NCBI GenBank assembly: GCA_009781925.1
Contig: WQUU01000163.1
Location: 1-11,567, forward strand
Origin: Bacillota bacterium
GTDB lineage: Bacteria; Bacillota; Clostridia; Oscillospirales; Oscillospiraceae
DNA length: 11,567 bases
Reading direction: 5' to 3'
The notes under the pieces were generated by a model. It was not told where the DNA came from. It worked only from the letters and a program-made list of their open reading frames with translations, and searched no databases. The position numbers and the translations under genes are program-made. Within the stretch, counting starts at the first letter, position 1, and each line of letters starts with the position of its first letter. Shown here piece by piece: positions 1 to 6,797 of the stretch.

Positions 1-47
1 ACCTCCACCTTGGCAAGGTGGCGCTCTGCCAAATGAGCTACGCCCGC
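1..47 (-). tRNA. tRNA-Gly, anticodon GCC, 3' part missing (window edge)
   Basis: Read leftwards, the sequence starts with acceptor strand GCGGGCG (47 down to 41). It continues with a D arm whose stem is GCTC/GAGC, then an anticodon arm CCACC-TTGCCAA-GGTGG with GCC in the loop, which specifies glycine. The variable loop, T arm and 3' acceptor strand lie outside the window. The cloverleaf elements that can be seen pair perfectly, so this looks like a normal gene cut by the window boundary and not a pseudogene. A promoter lies about 20 bases upstream. Confidence 0.93.
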
Positions 48-64
48 ATCGCCGCGCAATCATC

Positions 65-92
65 ATTTTACCACAAATCTTCCGCTTGTCAA
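65..92 (-). promoter_or_regulatory. Promoter of the tRNA-Gly gene
   Basis: On the minus strand a perfect -35 box TTGACA (92-87) is followed by a 16-base spacer and a -10 box TAAAAT (70-65). The tRNA 5' end lies 17 bases past the -10 box. This is a standard sigma-A type layout for a stable RNA gene. Confidence 0.75.
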
Positions 93-146
93 GGCCGGAT
101 TTGCCGTCCGGTGAAGCCTCCAGATTTGCCGCAGGGGCCGACGCCC

Positions 147-161
147 TAGGCGGCCCGCCTA
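147..161. other. Short perfect palindrome downstream of the lipoprotein gene
   Basis: TAGGCGG, one central base, then CCGCCTA forms a GC-rich hairpin 8 bases past the stop codon of the lipoprotein gene. No run of T follows on the minus strand, so it is at best a weak terminator or an mRNA 3'-end stabiliser. Otherwise the stretch between the tRNA promoter and the lipoprotein stop holds nothing recognisable. Confidence 0.3.
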
Positions 162-168
162 TACTTGC

Positions 169-1356
169 CTATCCCTGCGCGGGCGGGCTCTCCGCCGTCT
201 GTGCTGTCTCCACGATATAGTCCGACGGGCAGGCGGGGATATCCGCCGAGGCAATCCAGATATAATTCGGGCGCATGGACGCGTCCCCGCGCAAAAGGGC
301 GGCGGCATCGCCCGGTATCCCGGCGGAGCAGTCCAAATGATACCACTGTCCCTTCAACCACACGATGTTCCAGGCGTGATCCTCGCCGTTCAACGTTCCC
401 TCCACGGCCTGACAGGGGATGTGCACAGCATCGGCCAATGCGAGAAAGGCCAGCGCCATGCCATAGCTGTCCGCCGAACACCGCCCGGCGTCCCCGGCAC
501 AGAGCGCGCCATAGGCAGACGGCGCGGACGCGGCGTCCTTGCTGTAGTCACAGCTGTCCACGAAGCTTTGAGCCAGCGCCAAGATGGCGTCATACCCGCT
601 CTGCTCCCTCACACCGGAGGCGGTCACCAAACTTTCCACAGCCTGGCGCATTTCTTCCAGCTTTTGCGCCAGTTCCTCCGAAGTCATGCCGCCGTAGTCC
701 AATTTGATCTCAAAGATTCTGTTATAGTTTGTCGCCGAATAGACCGCCGGATAGACCGTCGCCGTCAGGGTCGGGAGGGCCGGGGCGGCCATGGGATTTT
801 TAAAAAACGCCTGCTTCAGATAGGTTTGCATCTGCGCCTCGCCGATAATGCTGGTGTTCATCTGCGCGGTCACCGAGGTTCCCCCCGTGTTCAGCAGCTC
901 CGTGATGGTATCCTGCAATTGCGCCACTGTGGTCAGGGGTTTGATCGCGTTCACATCGTCCTGCGAGCGCCGATATCCGACGCTGATGGTCACCTCATAG
1001 TAGGACACGAACTGCACCAGCTGGCTGCGGGAGAAATAGTCCACGGCATAGGCCCCGATCGGCGTATTCATCTTCACCTCGTCACAGGCCTTGCCGATGT
1101 CCGTGTCGATGTCTTTGCCGTCATAGGAGTTGAAGTCAATTTTGCCGGAGGTCTCATGCGCGTTCACAAGGGTCAGGATTTTTGCTCTCAATTCACTGTA
1201 GTTGCTGACGGTCTGCCCCGTGTCCGCGGGCGTCTCCGCCGGATTTTCCACATAGTCCGAAATCTTTTCATAGGGCCCGTCGAGCATGGAGGCGCAGCCC
1301 GCCATAGCGCATAGCAGGCACAGGACGAGTAAAACGGACAAAACACGCCTCGTCAT
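169..1356 (-). CDS. Transglutaminase-like domain lipoprotein
   Basis: This predicted surface lipoprotein of 395 residues ends in a transglutaminase-like (papain-fold) domain. The N-terminus has MTRR, a hydrophobic stretch and a lipobox ending in Cys21 (LCAMAGC), so it should be exported and lipid-anchored. Residues 25 to about 250 match no family I recognise. The C-terminal domain at about 255-355 carries a complete Cys-His-Asp triad: Cys293 in GRCSADSYGMA, His327 in EDHAWN and Asp341 in WYHLDC. In bacteria this fold occurs in proteases, amidases and cross-linking enzymes of the envelope, and the substrate cannot be told. I chose the ATG at 1356 because GGAGG lies 8 bases upstream of it. A GTG three codons earlier overlaps that ribosome binding site. 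The gene stands alone, with a palindromic repeat between it and the upstream YitT gene. Confidence 0.85.
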   Translation of the reverse strand: MTRRVLSVLLVLCLLCAMAGCASMLDGPYEKISDYVENPAETPADTGQTVSNYSELRAKILTLVNAHETSGKIDFNSYDGKDIDTDIGKACDEVKMNTPIGAYAVDYFSRSQLVQFVSYYEVTISVGYRRSQDDVNAIKPLTTVAQLQDTITELLNTGGTSVTAQMNTSIIGEAQMQTYLKQAFFKNPMAAPALPTLTATVYPAVYSATNYNRIFEIKLDYGGMTSEELAQKLEEMRQAVESLVTASGVREQSGYDAILALAQSFVDSCDYSKDAASAPSAYGALCAGDAGRCSADSYGMALAFLALADAVHIPCQAVEGTLNGEDHAWNIVWLKGQWYHLDCSAGIPGDAAALLRGDASMRPNYIWIASADIPACPSDYIVETAQTAESPPAQG

Positions 1357-1385
1357 AGGGCACACCTCCGGGGAAAATGGTTCGC

Positions 1386-1447
1386 GTAGGGAACGGATTT
1401 ATCCGTTCCGCCATGGAATCATCGGAACGGATAAATCCGTTCCCTAC
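1386..1447. repeat. Paired-palindrome repeat, copy 1 (GTAGGG...CCCTAC ends)
   Basis: Two 25-base arms (1386-1410 and 1423-1447) are perfect reverse complements around a 12-base spacer. Each arm is also a near-perfect palindrome, GGAACGGAT-TT-ATCCGTTCC in the left arm, so it can fold as one long hairpin or two small ones. The ends are GTAGGG and CCCTAC. It lies between the YitT stop and the lipoprotein start. A second copy is at 9647-9709. Confidence 0.95.
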
Positions 1448-1484
1448 ATGATCTCTACGACGTGATTCACAGCTTTTTGTTCCC

Positions 1485-2360
1485 CTACAATTCGCTCTCG
1501 ATGCTCATGAATCCCTTCCCGAAGACCTCCCGGGCGTCTGAGACGATGACAAAGGCCTCCTCATCAATCCCGCTGACCAGTCTCCGCAATTCCGTGATCT
1601 GCTGGGGTTTGATGGCGCAGAGGATAACACCCTTTTCCCTGTGCGACCAGCCCCCTTCCCCGCGCAGAAGCGTAACGCCCCGGACGAGTTTTTGGGTGAT
1701 CGCAACGCTGATCTCCGCGCTCTTGTCGGTGATGATATGGCAGGTTTTCGTGTTGATCGCGCCGTAGAGCACCAGATCGATGATCTGCGTACCGACGAAC
1801 ATGGTGATGATGCCGTACATGGCGCTGTCGTACAGGCGGAACACGGCGGCAAACGTGCCGATGACAACCACGTCCAGGATCAGGATGAAGGTGCCGAAAT
1901 TGATATGGGGGCGGCGCTTGCGAAGAAACTTAGCCACAATGTCCACCCCGCCGGTGGTTCCTCCCACCTTGTACACGAGGCCGAGGCCGATGCCCTTGAG
2001 CAGTCCGCCGTAGATGGAGGCCAGCAGCGGCTGCGACGTGGCGACCCAGCCAAACGTGTTAAACAAATCCACCAGCAGCGAGGACACCACCATGCCCACC
2101 AAAGACGCAAGCATGAATTCCAGCCCAAACTTCTTCCAGGCGAAGAGGAACAGCGGGATGTTCATCACGATGGTCATAGTCCCCACCGGCAGCTTGTCCC
2201 ACAAAAAGTTGAGGATCATGGCGATGCCGACGAGTCCGCCCGTCGGGATCGCGTTGGGATAACTGAAGAAGGAAAACCCCACGGCGTAAATCGCCGCCCC
2301 GGCGATGATCACGAGGTAGGAAGTTGTGATGCGGAGAAGGGTGTTGGTTGGTGGTTTCAT
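1485..2360 (-). CDS. YitT family membrane protein (DUF161 + DUF2179)
   Basis: This 291-residue integral membrane protein of the YitT/YpjC/YqfU family is common in Firmicutes in several paralogous copies, and its biochemical role is unknown. About five hydrophobic segments cover residues 12-195. They include the family motif GGTTGGVDIVAKFLRKR at 133-149, followed by a cytoplasmic DUF2179 domain at about 205-285 with VRGVTLLRGEGG and a GKGF near the end. Length is typical. The ATG at 2360 is the only start: a TAG lies immediately upstream in frame, and AGGAG sits 13 bases before it, a rather long spacing. No promoter is evident. The gene lies between two repeat-bearing gaps, and which YitT paralogue it is cannot be decided. 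Confidence 0.92.
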   Translation of the reverse strand: MKPPTNTLLRITTSYLVIIAGAAIYAVGFSFFSYPNAIPTGGLVGIAMILNFLWDKLPVGTMTIVMNIPLFLFAWKKFGLEFMLASLVGMVVSSLLVDLFNTFGWVATSQPLLASIYGGLLKGIGLGLVYKVGGTTGGVDIVAKFLRKRRPHINFGTFILILDVVVIGTFAAVFRLYDSAMYGIITMFVGTQIIDLVLYGAINTKTCHIITDKSAEISVAITQKLVRGVTLLRGEGGWSHREKGVILCAIKPQQITELRRLVSGIDEEAFVIVSDAREVFGKGFMSIESEL

Positions 2361-2389
2361 CTATAGATTCACTCTCCTGAACGGAATAA

Positions 2390-2439
2390 GGACGACCACC
2401 CCGGCCTACGGCCACCCCTCCCCAGAGGGGAATAGGGGC
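2390..2439. repeat. Left copy of the inverted repeat flanking the pentapeptide gene
   Basis: This roughly 50-base GC-rich stretch contains CCCCGGCCTACGGCC and CCCCTCCCCAGAGGGGAAT. It is matched in inverted orientation at 3359-3409, where the sequence between the blocks differs slightly (GGCGCTTCGCGCC in place of GGCCTACGGCC). Inside it, CCCCT/AGGGG forms a small hairpin. It begins 30 bases upstream of the YitT start and ends 6 bases from the stop codon of the pentapeptide-repeat gene. Confidence 0.8.
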
Positions 2440-2445
2440 CGGGGC

Positions 2446-3339
2446 TTATGTATTGGCTGTTTCTGCAGATGGTTTGAGTTTGCCGCGTTTGATGAGTTCG
2501 TCGCGGAGGGGAGGGTCGAGGAGGGTGGTTTCGTCGATGATGGCGTCCATAAGTTGGTCGGCGGTGAGGTTTATGGCCCATCTGAGATCTGCTCCGATAA
2601 GGCATGTATCAATAAGGTTTGCTTCGCCGAGGTTTGCTTCGAGAAGGTGTGCACCCTTGAGGTTTGCTCCGCTAAGGTTAGCATGTTCGAAGTGGGCTCT
2701 GCTGAGATGTGCTTTACAGAGATGTGCTACCCGAAGATGTTCCCATTCGAGATGCACTGATTCAAGTATTAACTCTGTGTGGTTAATCCTTTCCGTGCGA
2801 AGCAATAACGCAATAATTGTTTTTGCGATTACAATATCTGAGGGAAAATCTTTATCAAAGGAAAAATCTTCTCTGGGATTAGTGAGTTTTTTCCATTCTT
2901 CAATCACAAATCGGTTAATAATCTCCAGCACATTTTCTCGATCTTTTTCCGAATCCTGTGCTAATCGTTTTAATTCATAGAGTGCGCCTGTGCGAATGGC
3001 AATACTTTCGTTTCCCAAATGCTCAATTGCCTTGGTTAAAAGCTCGGTATATTTAGTATCTCGATCCAATTCGGCAGAGACTTCTGTGAAATATTGCTTC
3101 CGAAATTGAACTACTGCTGCGCCGCCCACAGTAATAACGCCTAAAACTGTCGCTGCTGGCAGAAAAATGTCATATAACGTTACACTGGAACCGCCAACGA
3201 GCTTTAATGCAACTATTATTATTGCGTAAAGCACCAACCCCGCCAGCAAAAAACCAGCTACAACACCTAAAAGTCCATTACTACTGGGTTTTGTCAGTTC
3301 CTTCCTCCACCACGCAATGAATTTATTATCCCGCTTCAT
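2446..3339 (-). CDS. Membrane-anchored pentapeptide-repeat protein
   Basis: The 297-residue protein has two N-terminal hydrophobic helices (about 21-46 and 54-77). A charged helical region follows at 78-200 and includes YTELLTKAIEHLGNESIAIRTGALYELKRLA, a segment often seen ahead of pentapeptide repeats. Next come about ten A(N/H/D)LxxA pentapeptides at 204-255. Such repeats build a right-handed quadrilateral beta-helix, but ten give only two to three coils. The ATG at 3339 follows GGGAG by 5-6 bases. Base composition differs from the neighbours: 22 G+C of 60 in 2761-2820, against 41 of 60 in 3901-3960 of the adjacent topoisomerase gene. Inverted repeats flank it, which suggests it arrived as a unit. 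Function is unknown. Similarity to the gyrase-protecting proteins Qnr/MfpA is limited to the repeat type. Confidence 0.88.
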   Translation of the reverse strand: MKRDNKFIAWWRKELTKPSSNGLLGVVAGFLLAGLVLYAIIIVALKLVGGSSVTLYDIFLPAATVLGVITVGGAAVVQFRKQYFTEVSAELDRDTKYTELLTKAIEHLGNESIAIRTGALYELKRLAQDSEKDRENVLEIINRFVIEEWKKLTNPREDFSFDKDFPSDIVIAKTIIALLLRTERINHTELILESVHLEWEHLRVAHLCKAHLSRAHFEHANLSGANLKGAHLLEANLGEANLIDTCLIGADLRWAINLTADQLMDAIIDETTLLDPPLRDELIKRGKLKPSAETANT

Positions 3340-3358
3340 CTCTCTCCCTTCTGTCCTT

Positions 3359-3409
3359 GCCCCGATTCCCCTCTCGAGAGGGGTGGCGCGAAGCGCCGGG
3401 GTGTGGTCC
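3359..3409. repeat. Right copy of the inverted repeat flanking the pentapeptide gene
   Basis: On the minus strand it reads GGACCACACCCCGGCG, then CCACCCCTCTCGAGAGGGGAA, which parallels the plus-strand copy at 2390-2439 over about 50 positions with a handful of mismatches and short gaps. It contains the perfect hairpin CCCCTCTCGAGAGGGG. It starts 20 bases upstream of the pentapeptide gene's ATG and overlaps the first unit of the tandem repeat that follows. Confidence 0.8.
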
Positions 3410-3475
3410 TTTGCTGCCGAAGCGCCGGGGTGTGGCCCTTTGCTGCCGTAGGCCGGGGTGTGGGCCCTTCGTTGT
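3389..3475. repeat. 29-base tandem repeat, three units
   Basis: Units at 3389-3417 and 3418-3446 differ by one base (CGAAGCGCCGGGGTGTGG, then TCC or CCC, then TTTGCTGC). A third, diverged unit (CGTAGGCCGGGGTGTGGG...) fills 3447-3475. The core GCCGGGGTGTGG is shared with the flanking inverted repeat, so the array looks like local amplification of its edge. There are no unique spacers, hence no CRISPR. Confidence 0.85.
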
Positions 3476-3480
3476 TCCCT

Positions 3481-3505
3481 GTTAACTGTTCATTGTTAAC
3501 TGTTC
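3481..3505. repeat. Direct repeat at the 3' end of the topoisomerase A gene
   Basis: GTTAACTGTTC occurs twice with a 14-base period (3481-3491 and 3495-3505). The stop codon (TAA, 3484-3482) and the last residues of the topoisomerase A gene lie inside it. Its AT-rich makeup contrasts with the GC-rich coding sequence next to it. Confidence 0.8.
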
Positions 3506-5722
3506 CTCGCCCCTATCCTCCGGCCGCAGCAGCGCGCCGGCGGCGGGGACGCTGCGCACCCGGTACCGCGCCGCGTTCTTGATCTTCGCCTCCGCCAGAA
3601 ACGCGGCCTTTTCCACGGAATACTTCACCTTCAGATTCATCACGCCCACGCCCTGGGTGCTCCTAGAGGTCTTGGGGCTCAGCAGCGCGGTGCTGAAGAT
3701 GATCGCGCGGCCCTCCGTGGAGGTGACGGCGACCTCGCCCTCCTTTTTCAGCTGCAAAATCGACACCAGCGGGCTCTTGTCCGAGTAGGCCCCGGTGAGC
3801 TTCTTTCGGTTACTCTTCGTGCTGTAGGCACTGAGTTCCAGGCGCGCGCACTTGCCGTTGGCAAAGAACAGCAAAATCTGGCCGCTGTAGTCGCCGGGGT
3901 CGAGCATGGTCAGCACGCTCTCCTCCTCGTCCAGGCCCAGAGCCGCCGGGAGGTAGCTTCCCAGCGCGGAGGCTTTCGTGTCCTCAAAGTCCCGTACCCG
4001 GGCCTTGTACACCTGCTGCCTGTCCGTGAAGAACAGCAATTCCCCGGCGTTTTGGGCCTCGAAGCTCTGGGAGGGCCCGTCCCCCTCTTTATACTTCTGC
4101 TCCCCGCCCATGCGCAGGGAGAGCGGCGTGATCTTCTTGAAATAGCCCCCCTGGGAGAGAAAGAGGTTGACCGTATAGTCCTCCACGTGCAGCTCCTCGG
4201 AGAATTCCTCCACCTCGTGGGCGTAGACGATGCCGGTCTTGCGCTCCGCGGGGTATTTCTTTATTATCTGTTTTAATTCGTCGGATATGAGTTTCCGGAT
4301 CCGCCGGGAACTCCCCAGCGTATCCTCGAGGTCGGCGATCTCCGCCTCCAGCGCCGCCGTCTCCTCCACGCGCTTCAAAATGTACTCCCGATTGATGTTG
4401 CGCAGGCGAATTTCCGCCACATACTCGGCCTGGATCTGGTCGATGCCGAAGCCGATCATGAGATTCGGCACCACATCCGCCTCGTGCTCGGTATTGCGGA
4501 TGATGGCAATGGCCCGGTCGATGTCCAGGAGAATTTTTTTGAGGCCGTTTAAGAGATGCAGCTTCTCCCTTTTTTTCGTTAGATCGTAGTACACCCGGCG
4601 TTTCACGCAGTCCACACGCCAGGCGATCCACTCGTCGAAGATTTCCCGCACCCCCATGACACGGGGCATCCCCGCGATGAGGATGTTGAAGTTGCAGGAA
4701 AACGTGTCCTGGAGCGGCGTCATCTTGAAGAGCTTCTGCATGAGCTTTTCCGGATCCACGCCGCGCCGCAGGTCGATGGTGAGCTTTAGTCCCTTCAGAT
4801 CCGTCTCGTCCCGCATGTCCGCGATCTCTTTGACCCGCCCCGCCTTGACCAATTCGGAGACCTTGTCCATGATGGCCTCGGTCGTGGTGGTATAGGGGAT
4901 CTCATAGATCTCGATGAGATTATTGTGGTTAACATAACGCCAGCGCGCCCGCAGCTTGACGCCGCCGCGCCCGCACTCATAGATGCTCCGCATGTCAGCC
5001 GCGTCATAAATAATCTCGCCGCCCGTGGGGAAATCCGGGGCCGGAATGGTTGACATAATATTATGATTTGGGTCATTGAGCAGCTGGATCGCCGTCTCGC
5101 AGACCTCCGCGAGATTGAAGCCGCAGACTTGGCTGGCCATACCCACGGCGATCCCCAGGTTGGCGGACACCAGCACGTTTGGGAAAGCGGTGGGCAAGAG
5201 CGTCGGCTCCTGCATACTGCCGTCGTAGTTGTCCGTAAAATCCACGGTGTCGCTACCGATATCCCGGAAGAGCTCGGCGCAGATGGCGCTGAGTTTGGCC
5301 TCCGTATAGCGGGAGGCGGCGTAGGCCATATCCCGGGAGTAGACCTTGCCAAAGTTGCCCTTGGAGTCCACAAAGGGGGTCAAGAGCGCGTCGTAACCCT
5401 TGGAGAGCCGCACCATGGTCTCGTAAATCGCGGCGTCCCCGTGGGGATTGAGGCGCATGGTCTGGCCCACGATGTTGGCGCTTTTCGTGCGCGCGCCCGT
5501 GAGCAGATTCATCTTGTACATGGTGTACAGGAGCTTCCGCTGGGAGGGCTTGAAGCCGTCAATCTCCGGGATGGCCCGGGACAGGATGACGCTCATGGCA
5601 TAGGGCATGTAGTTGCTCTCCAGCGTCTCCGTGATGGGCTGCTCCACGATTTCGGCGCGGAGACCTTCGACGGCGGGGTCAACGGGACGGGCGGAATCGG
5701 TTGGGCGGGTTTTCTTTGGCAT
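3482..5722 (-). CDS. Atypical DNA gyrase/topoisomerase IV, A subunit
   Basis: This is the DNA-cleaving and rejoining subunit of a type IIA topoisomerase (746 residues); it forms A2B2 with the B subunit encoded at 7622-9613. The N-terminal half has the expected order: YAMSVILSRAIPE (41-53), DGFKPSQRKLLYTM (55-68), PHGDAAIYETMVRL (93-106), the active-site pair Arg138-Tyr139 in AASRYTEAKLS, and EIPYTTTTEAIMDKV around 275. A coiled-coil region follows at about 415-475. The C-terminus, from about 520, resembles the beta-pinwheel blades of ParC/GyrA, but I see no GyrA box (QRRGGKG), which argues against true gyrase supercoiling. Oddities are Asn92 and Ala97 where E. coli GyrA has His78 and Ser83. 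The ATG at 5722 follows GGAGG at standard distance. The last residues (about EEQLTMNS) run into a repeat. No separate promoter is seen in the short gap upstream. Confidence 0.93.
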   Translation of the reverse strand: MPKKTRPTDSARPVDPAVEGLRAEIVEQPITETLESNYMPYAMSVILSRAIPEIDGFKPSQRKLLYTMYKMNLLTGARTKSANIVGQTMRLNPHGDAAIYETMVRLSKGYDALLTPFVDSKGNFGKVYSRDMAYAASRYTEAKLSAICAELFRDIGSDTVDFTDNYDGSMQEPTLLPTAFPNVLVSANLGIAVGMASQVCGFNLAEVCETAIQLLNDPNHNIMSTIPAPDFPTGGEIIYDAADMRSIYECGRGGVKLRARWRYVNHNNLIEIYEIPYTTTTEAIMDKVSELVKAGRVKEIADMRDETDLKGLKLTIDLRRGVDPEKLMQKLFKMTPLQDTFSCNFNILIAGMPRVMGVREIFDEWIAWRVDCVKRRVYYDLTKKREKLHLLNGLKKILLDIDRAIAIIRNTEHEADVVPNLMIGFGIDQIQAEYVAEIRLRNINREYILKRVEETAALEAEIADLEDTLGSSRRIRKLISDELKQIIKKYPAERKTGIVYAHEVEEFSEELHVEDYTVNLFLSQGGYFKKITPLSLRMGGEQKYKEGDGPSQSFEAQNAGELLFFTDRQQVYKARVRDFEDTKASALGSYLPAALGLDEEESVLTMLDPGDYSGQILLFFANGKCARLELSAYSTKSNRKKLTGAYSDKSPLVSILQLKKEGEVAVTSTEGRAIIFSTALLSPKTSRSTQGVGVMNLKVKYSVEKAAFLAEAKIKNAARYRVRSVPAAGALLRPEDRGEEQLTMNS

Positions 5723-5744
5723 AGGAACCTCCGCAGGTCAAGGG

Positions 5745-5811
5745 CACTCCCTCGGTCAGCGCAAGGGCCGCGCTGCCAGCTCCCTCAGGGAGGGAGCCAC
5801 GGTGCCACAGA
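5745..5811. repeat. GC-rich palindromic intergenic repeat (CTCCCTC...GAGGGAG type)
   Basis: The gap between the channel-like gene and the topoisomerase A gene is almost filled by this element. CTCCCTC stands at one edge (5747-5753), then a GCGC-rich middle, then the hairpin GCTCCCT/AGGGAGC (5779-5785 with 5791-5797), then CCACGGTGCCACAGAC. From memory this resembles a repeat type scattered through intergenic regions of gut Clostridia. That is recollection and not a search result. Confidence 0.65.
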
Positions 5812-5815
5812 CTTT

Positions 5816-6382
5816 TCATAAACTGACATCAGTGTCCTTTTCTTCTATTTGGCCTGGCTCTTCCTTCGGTTTAATAAATACCCTGTGATTGCCCAAGATG
5901 AGTACGAAGAACACGAAAAACGACATCATCTCGATCGACACAAACACCTTCGCGATTGTGGCCGTCGGATAAATGTCCCCGAATCCCACCGTCGCTAAAG
6001 TGGTCACACTGAAGTAGATCACATTGACGCACTCGTCCAGCGGCGTATTGCCGCTGAGGCCAGAGAACGCGTTCGGCAGATATAAGTATAAGATGCTGTA
6101 AATCGCCGCAAACATAACGGCCGTGGTCAAAACGCTGCTGAGCGCGACATGCAGGTTCCCGCCTTGGTAGGGCCTTTGCAGAACTTTTACGAACCTGCTG
6201 AAACTCTTCGCAATCCCAAGAAGCATAAAACTTGAGCTAATAAAAAGAGCGATCAGATTAGCGGTCATATCTGCGGAGCGATGCATGGATAACAGCATAT
6301 AGGAATAGAGCATTCCTATCATCACCTGCAAATACAAAAACCAGATGGGTGCCTGTCTTCCTCTCTTCTTAAACAGCCACAT
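5816..6382 (-). CDS. Two-pore-helix potassium channel family protein
   Basis: The predicted ion channel subunit has 188 residues. Four hydrophobic segments are visible (about 13-33, 41-59, 78-101 and 142-164). The last two enclose a pore loop with the selectivity filter TTLATVGFGD (127-136), the hallmark of the Ion_trans_2 / K+ channel family, where TVGFGD binds potassium ions. A tetramer in the cytoplasmic membrane is expected. There is no RCK/TrkA-N regulatory domain, only a short charged tail. The ATG at 6382 follows GGAGG by 8 bases. It is the last gene of a tight leftward cluster, 18 bases after the VOC gene. Whether it conducts K+ selectively in vivo is inferred from the filter alone. 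Confidence 0.9.
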   Translation of the reverse strand: MWLFKKRGRQAPIWFLYLQVMIGMLYSYMLLSMHRSADMTANLIALFISSSFMLLGIAKSFSRFVKVLQRPYQGGNLHVALSSVLTTAVMFAAIYSILYLYLPNAFSGLSGNTPLDECVNVIYFSVTTLATVGFGDIYPTATIAKVFVSIEMMSFFVFFVLILGNHRVFIKPKEEPGQIEEKDTDVSL

Positions 6383-6400
6383 CTTTTTGCCCTCCCTCCG

Positions 6401-6784
6401 TCACGCCACAAGTTCAACCCGGTTTCCGTCCGGGTCGGAGACTTGGCTCTCATAGTACCCGTCGCCCGTCACGCGCGGCCCGCTGAGCACGGCGTAGCCG
6501 TCCTCCCGCAGCCGCTTCGTCAGCGTGTCGACGGCCTCCCGGCTCCCTGTGCTGAACGAGAGATGGGTGTATCCGATCTGCTCCCCGGTCTCCGCGCTTG
6601 CCGGGACATCGGGTCTTTGCATGATCTCAAGCCGGCAGCCGTCCTCAAAGGACAGAAAATAGGTCTGCAGCCCGGTTTTGGGATTGTGATACAGCGCATT
6701 GGACACCGCGCCAAAATAGTTTACATAATATTCTTTTGTCCGCTCCAGGTTCTGGACATAGACGGCAATGTGGTCGATGCGCAT
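6401..6784 (-). CDS. VOC (glyoxalase I fold) family protein
   Basis: The 127-residue protein of the vicinal-oxygen-chelate superfamily is a typical single-unit length and probably dimerises. The N-terminal start MRIDHIAVYVQNLERTKEYY and the C-terminal SDPDGNRVELVA are diagnostic. The four metal-ligand positions are filled: His5, Glu53 (RLEIM), His74 (YTHLSF) and Glu124. A divalent-metal enzyme of the lactoylglutathione-lyase/glyoxalase type is therefore plausible. The substrate is unknown, since many members act on other compounds or confer resistance. The ATG at 6784 follows GGGGGAT by about 7 bases, and the gap to the upstream DUF998 gene is 13 bases, so the genes are probably co-transcribed. 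Confidence 0.9.
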   Translation of the reverse strand: MRIDHIAVYVQNLERTKEYYVNYFGAVSNALYHNPKTGLQTYFLSFEDGCRLEIMQRPDVPASAETGEQIGYTHLSFSTGSREAVDTLTKRLREDGYAVLSGPRVTGDGYYESQVSDPDGNRVELVA

Positions 6785-6797
6785 GGCTGATCCCCCA

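Noticed and set aside
337..1314. Long plus-strand open frame of 325 codons
   Set aside because: It is antisense to the lipoprotein gene, rich in His and Arg as expected for a shadow frame, and has no ribosome binding site or recognisable domain.
1357..1365. GTG start three codons upstream for the lipoprotein
   Set aside because: The GTG overlaps the GGAGG ribosome binding site, which is correctly spaced for the ATG at 1356.
3389..3475. CRISPR array
   Set aside because: The repeats are directly adjacent with no unique spacers, and no cas genes are near.
5063..5821. Plus-strand open frame of 252 codons
   Set aside because: It is a shadow of the topoisomerase A gene with low-complexity composition and no family resemblance.
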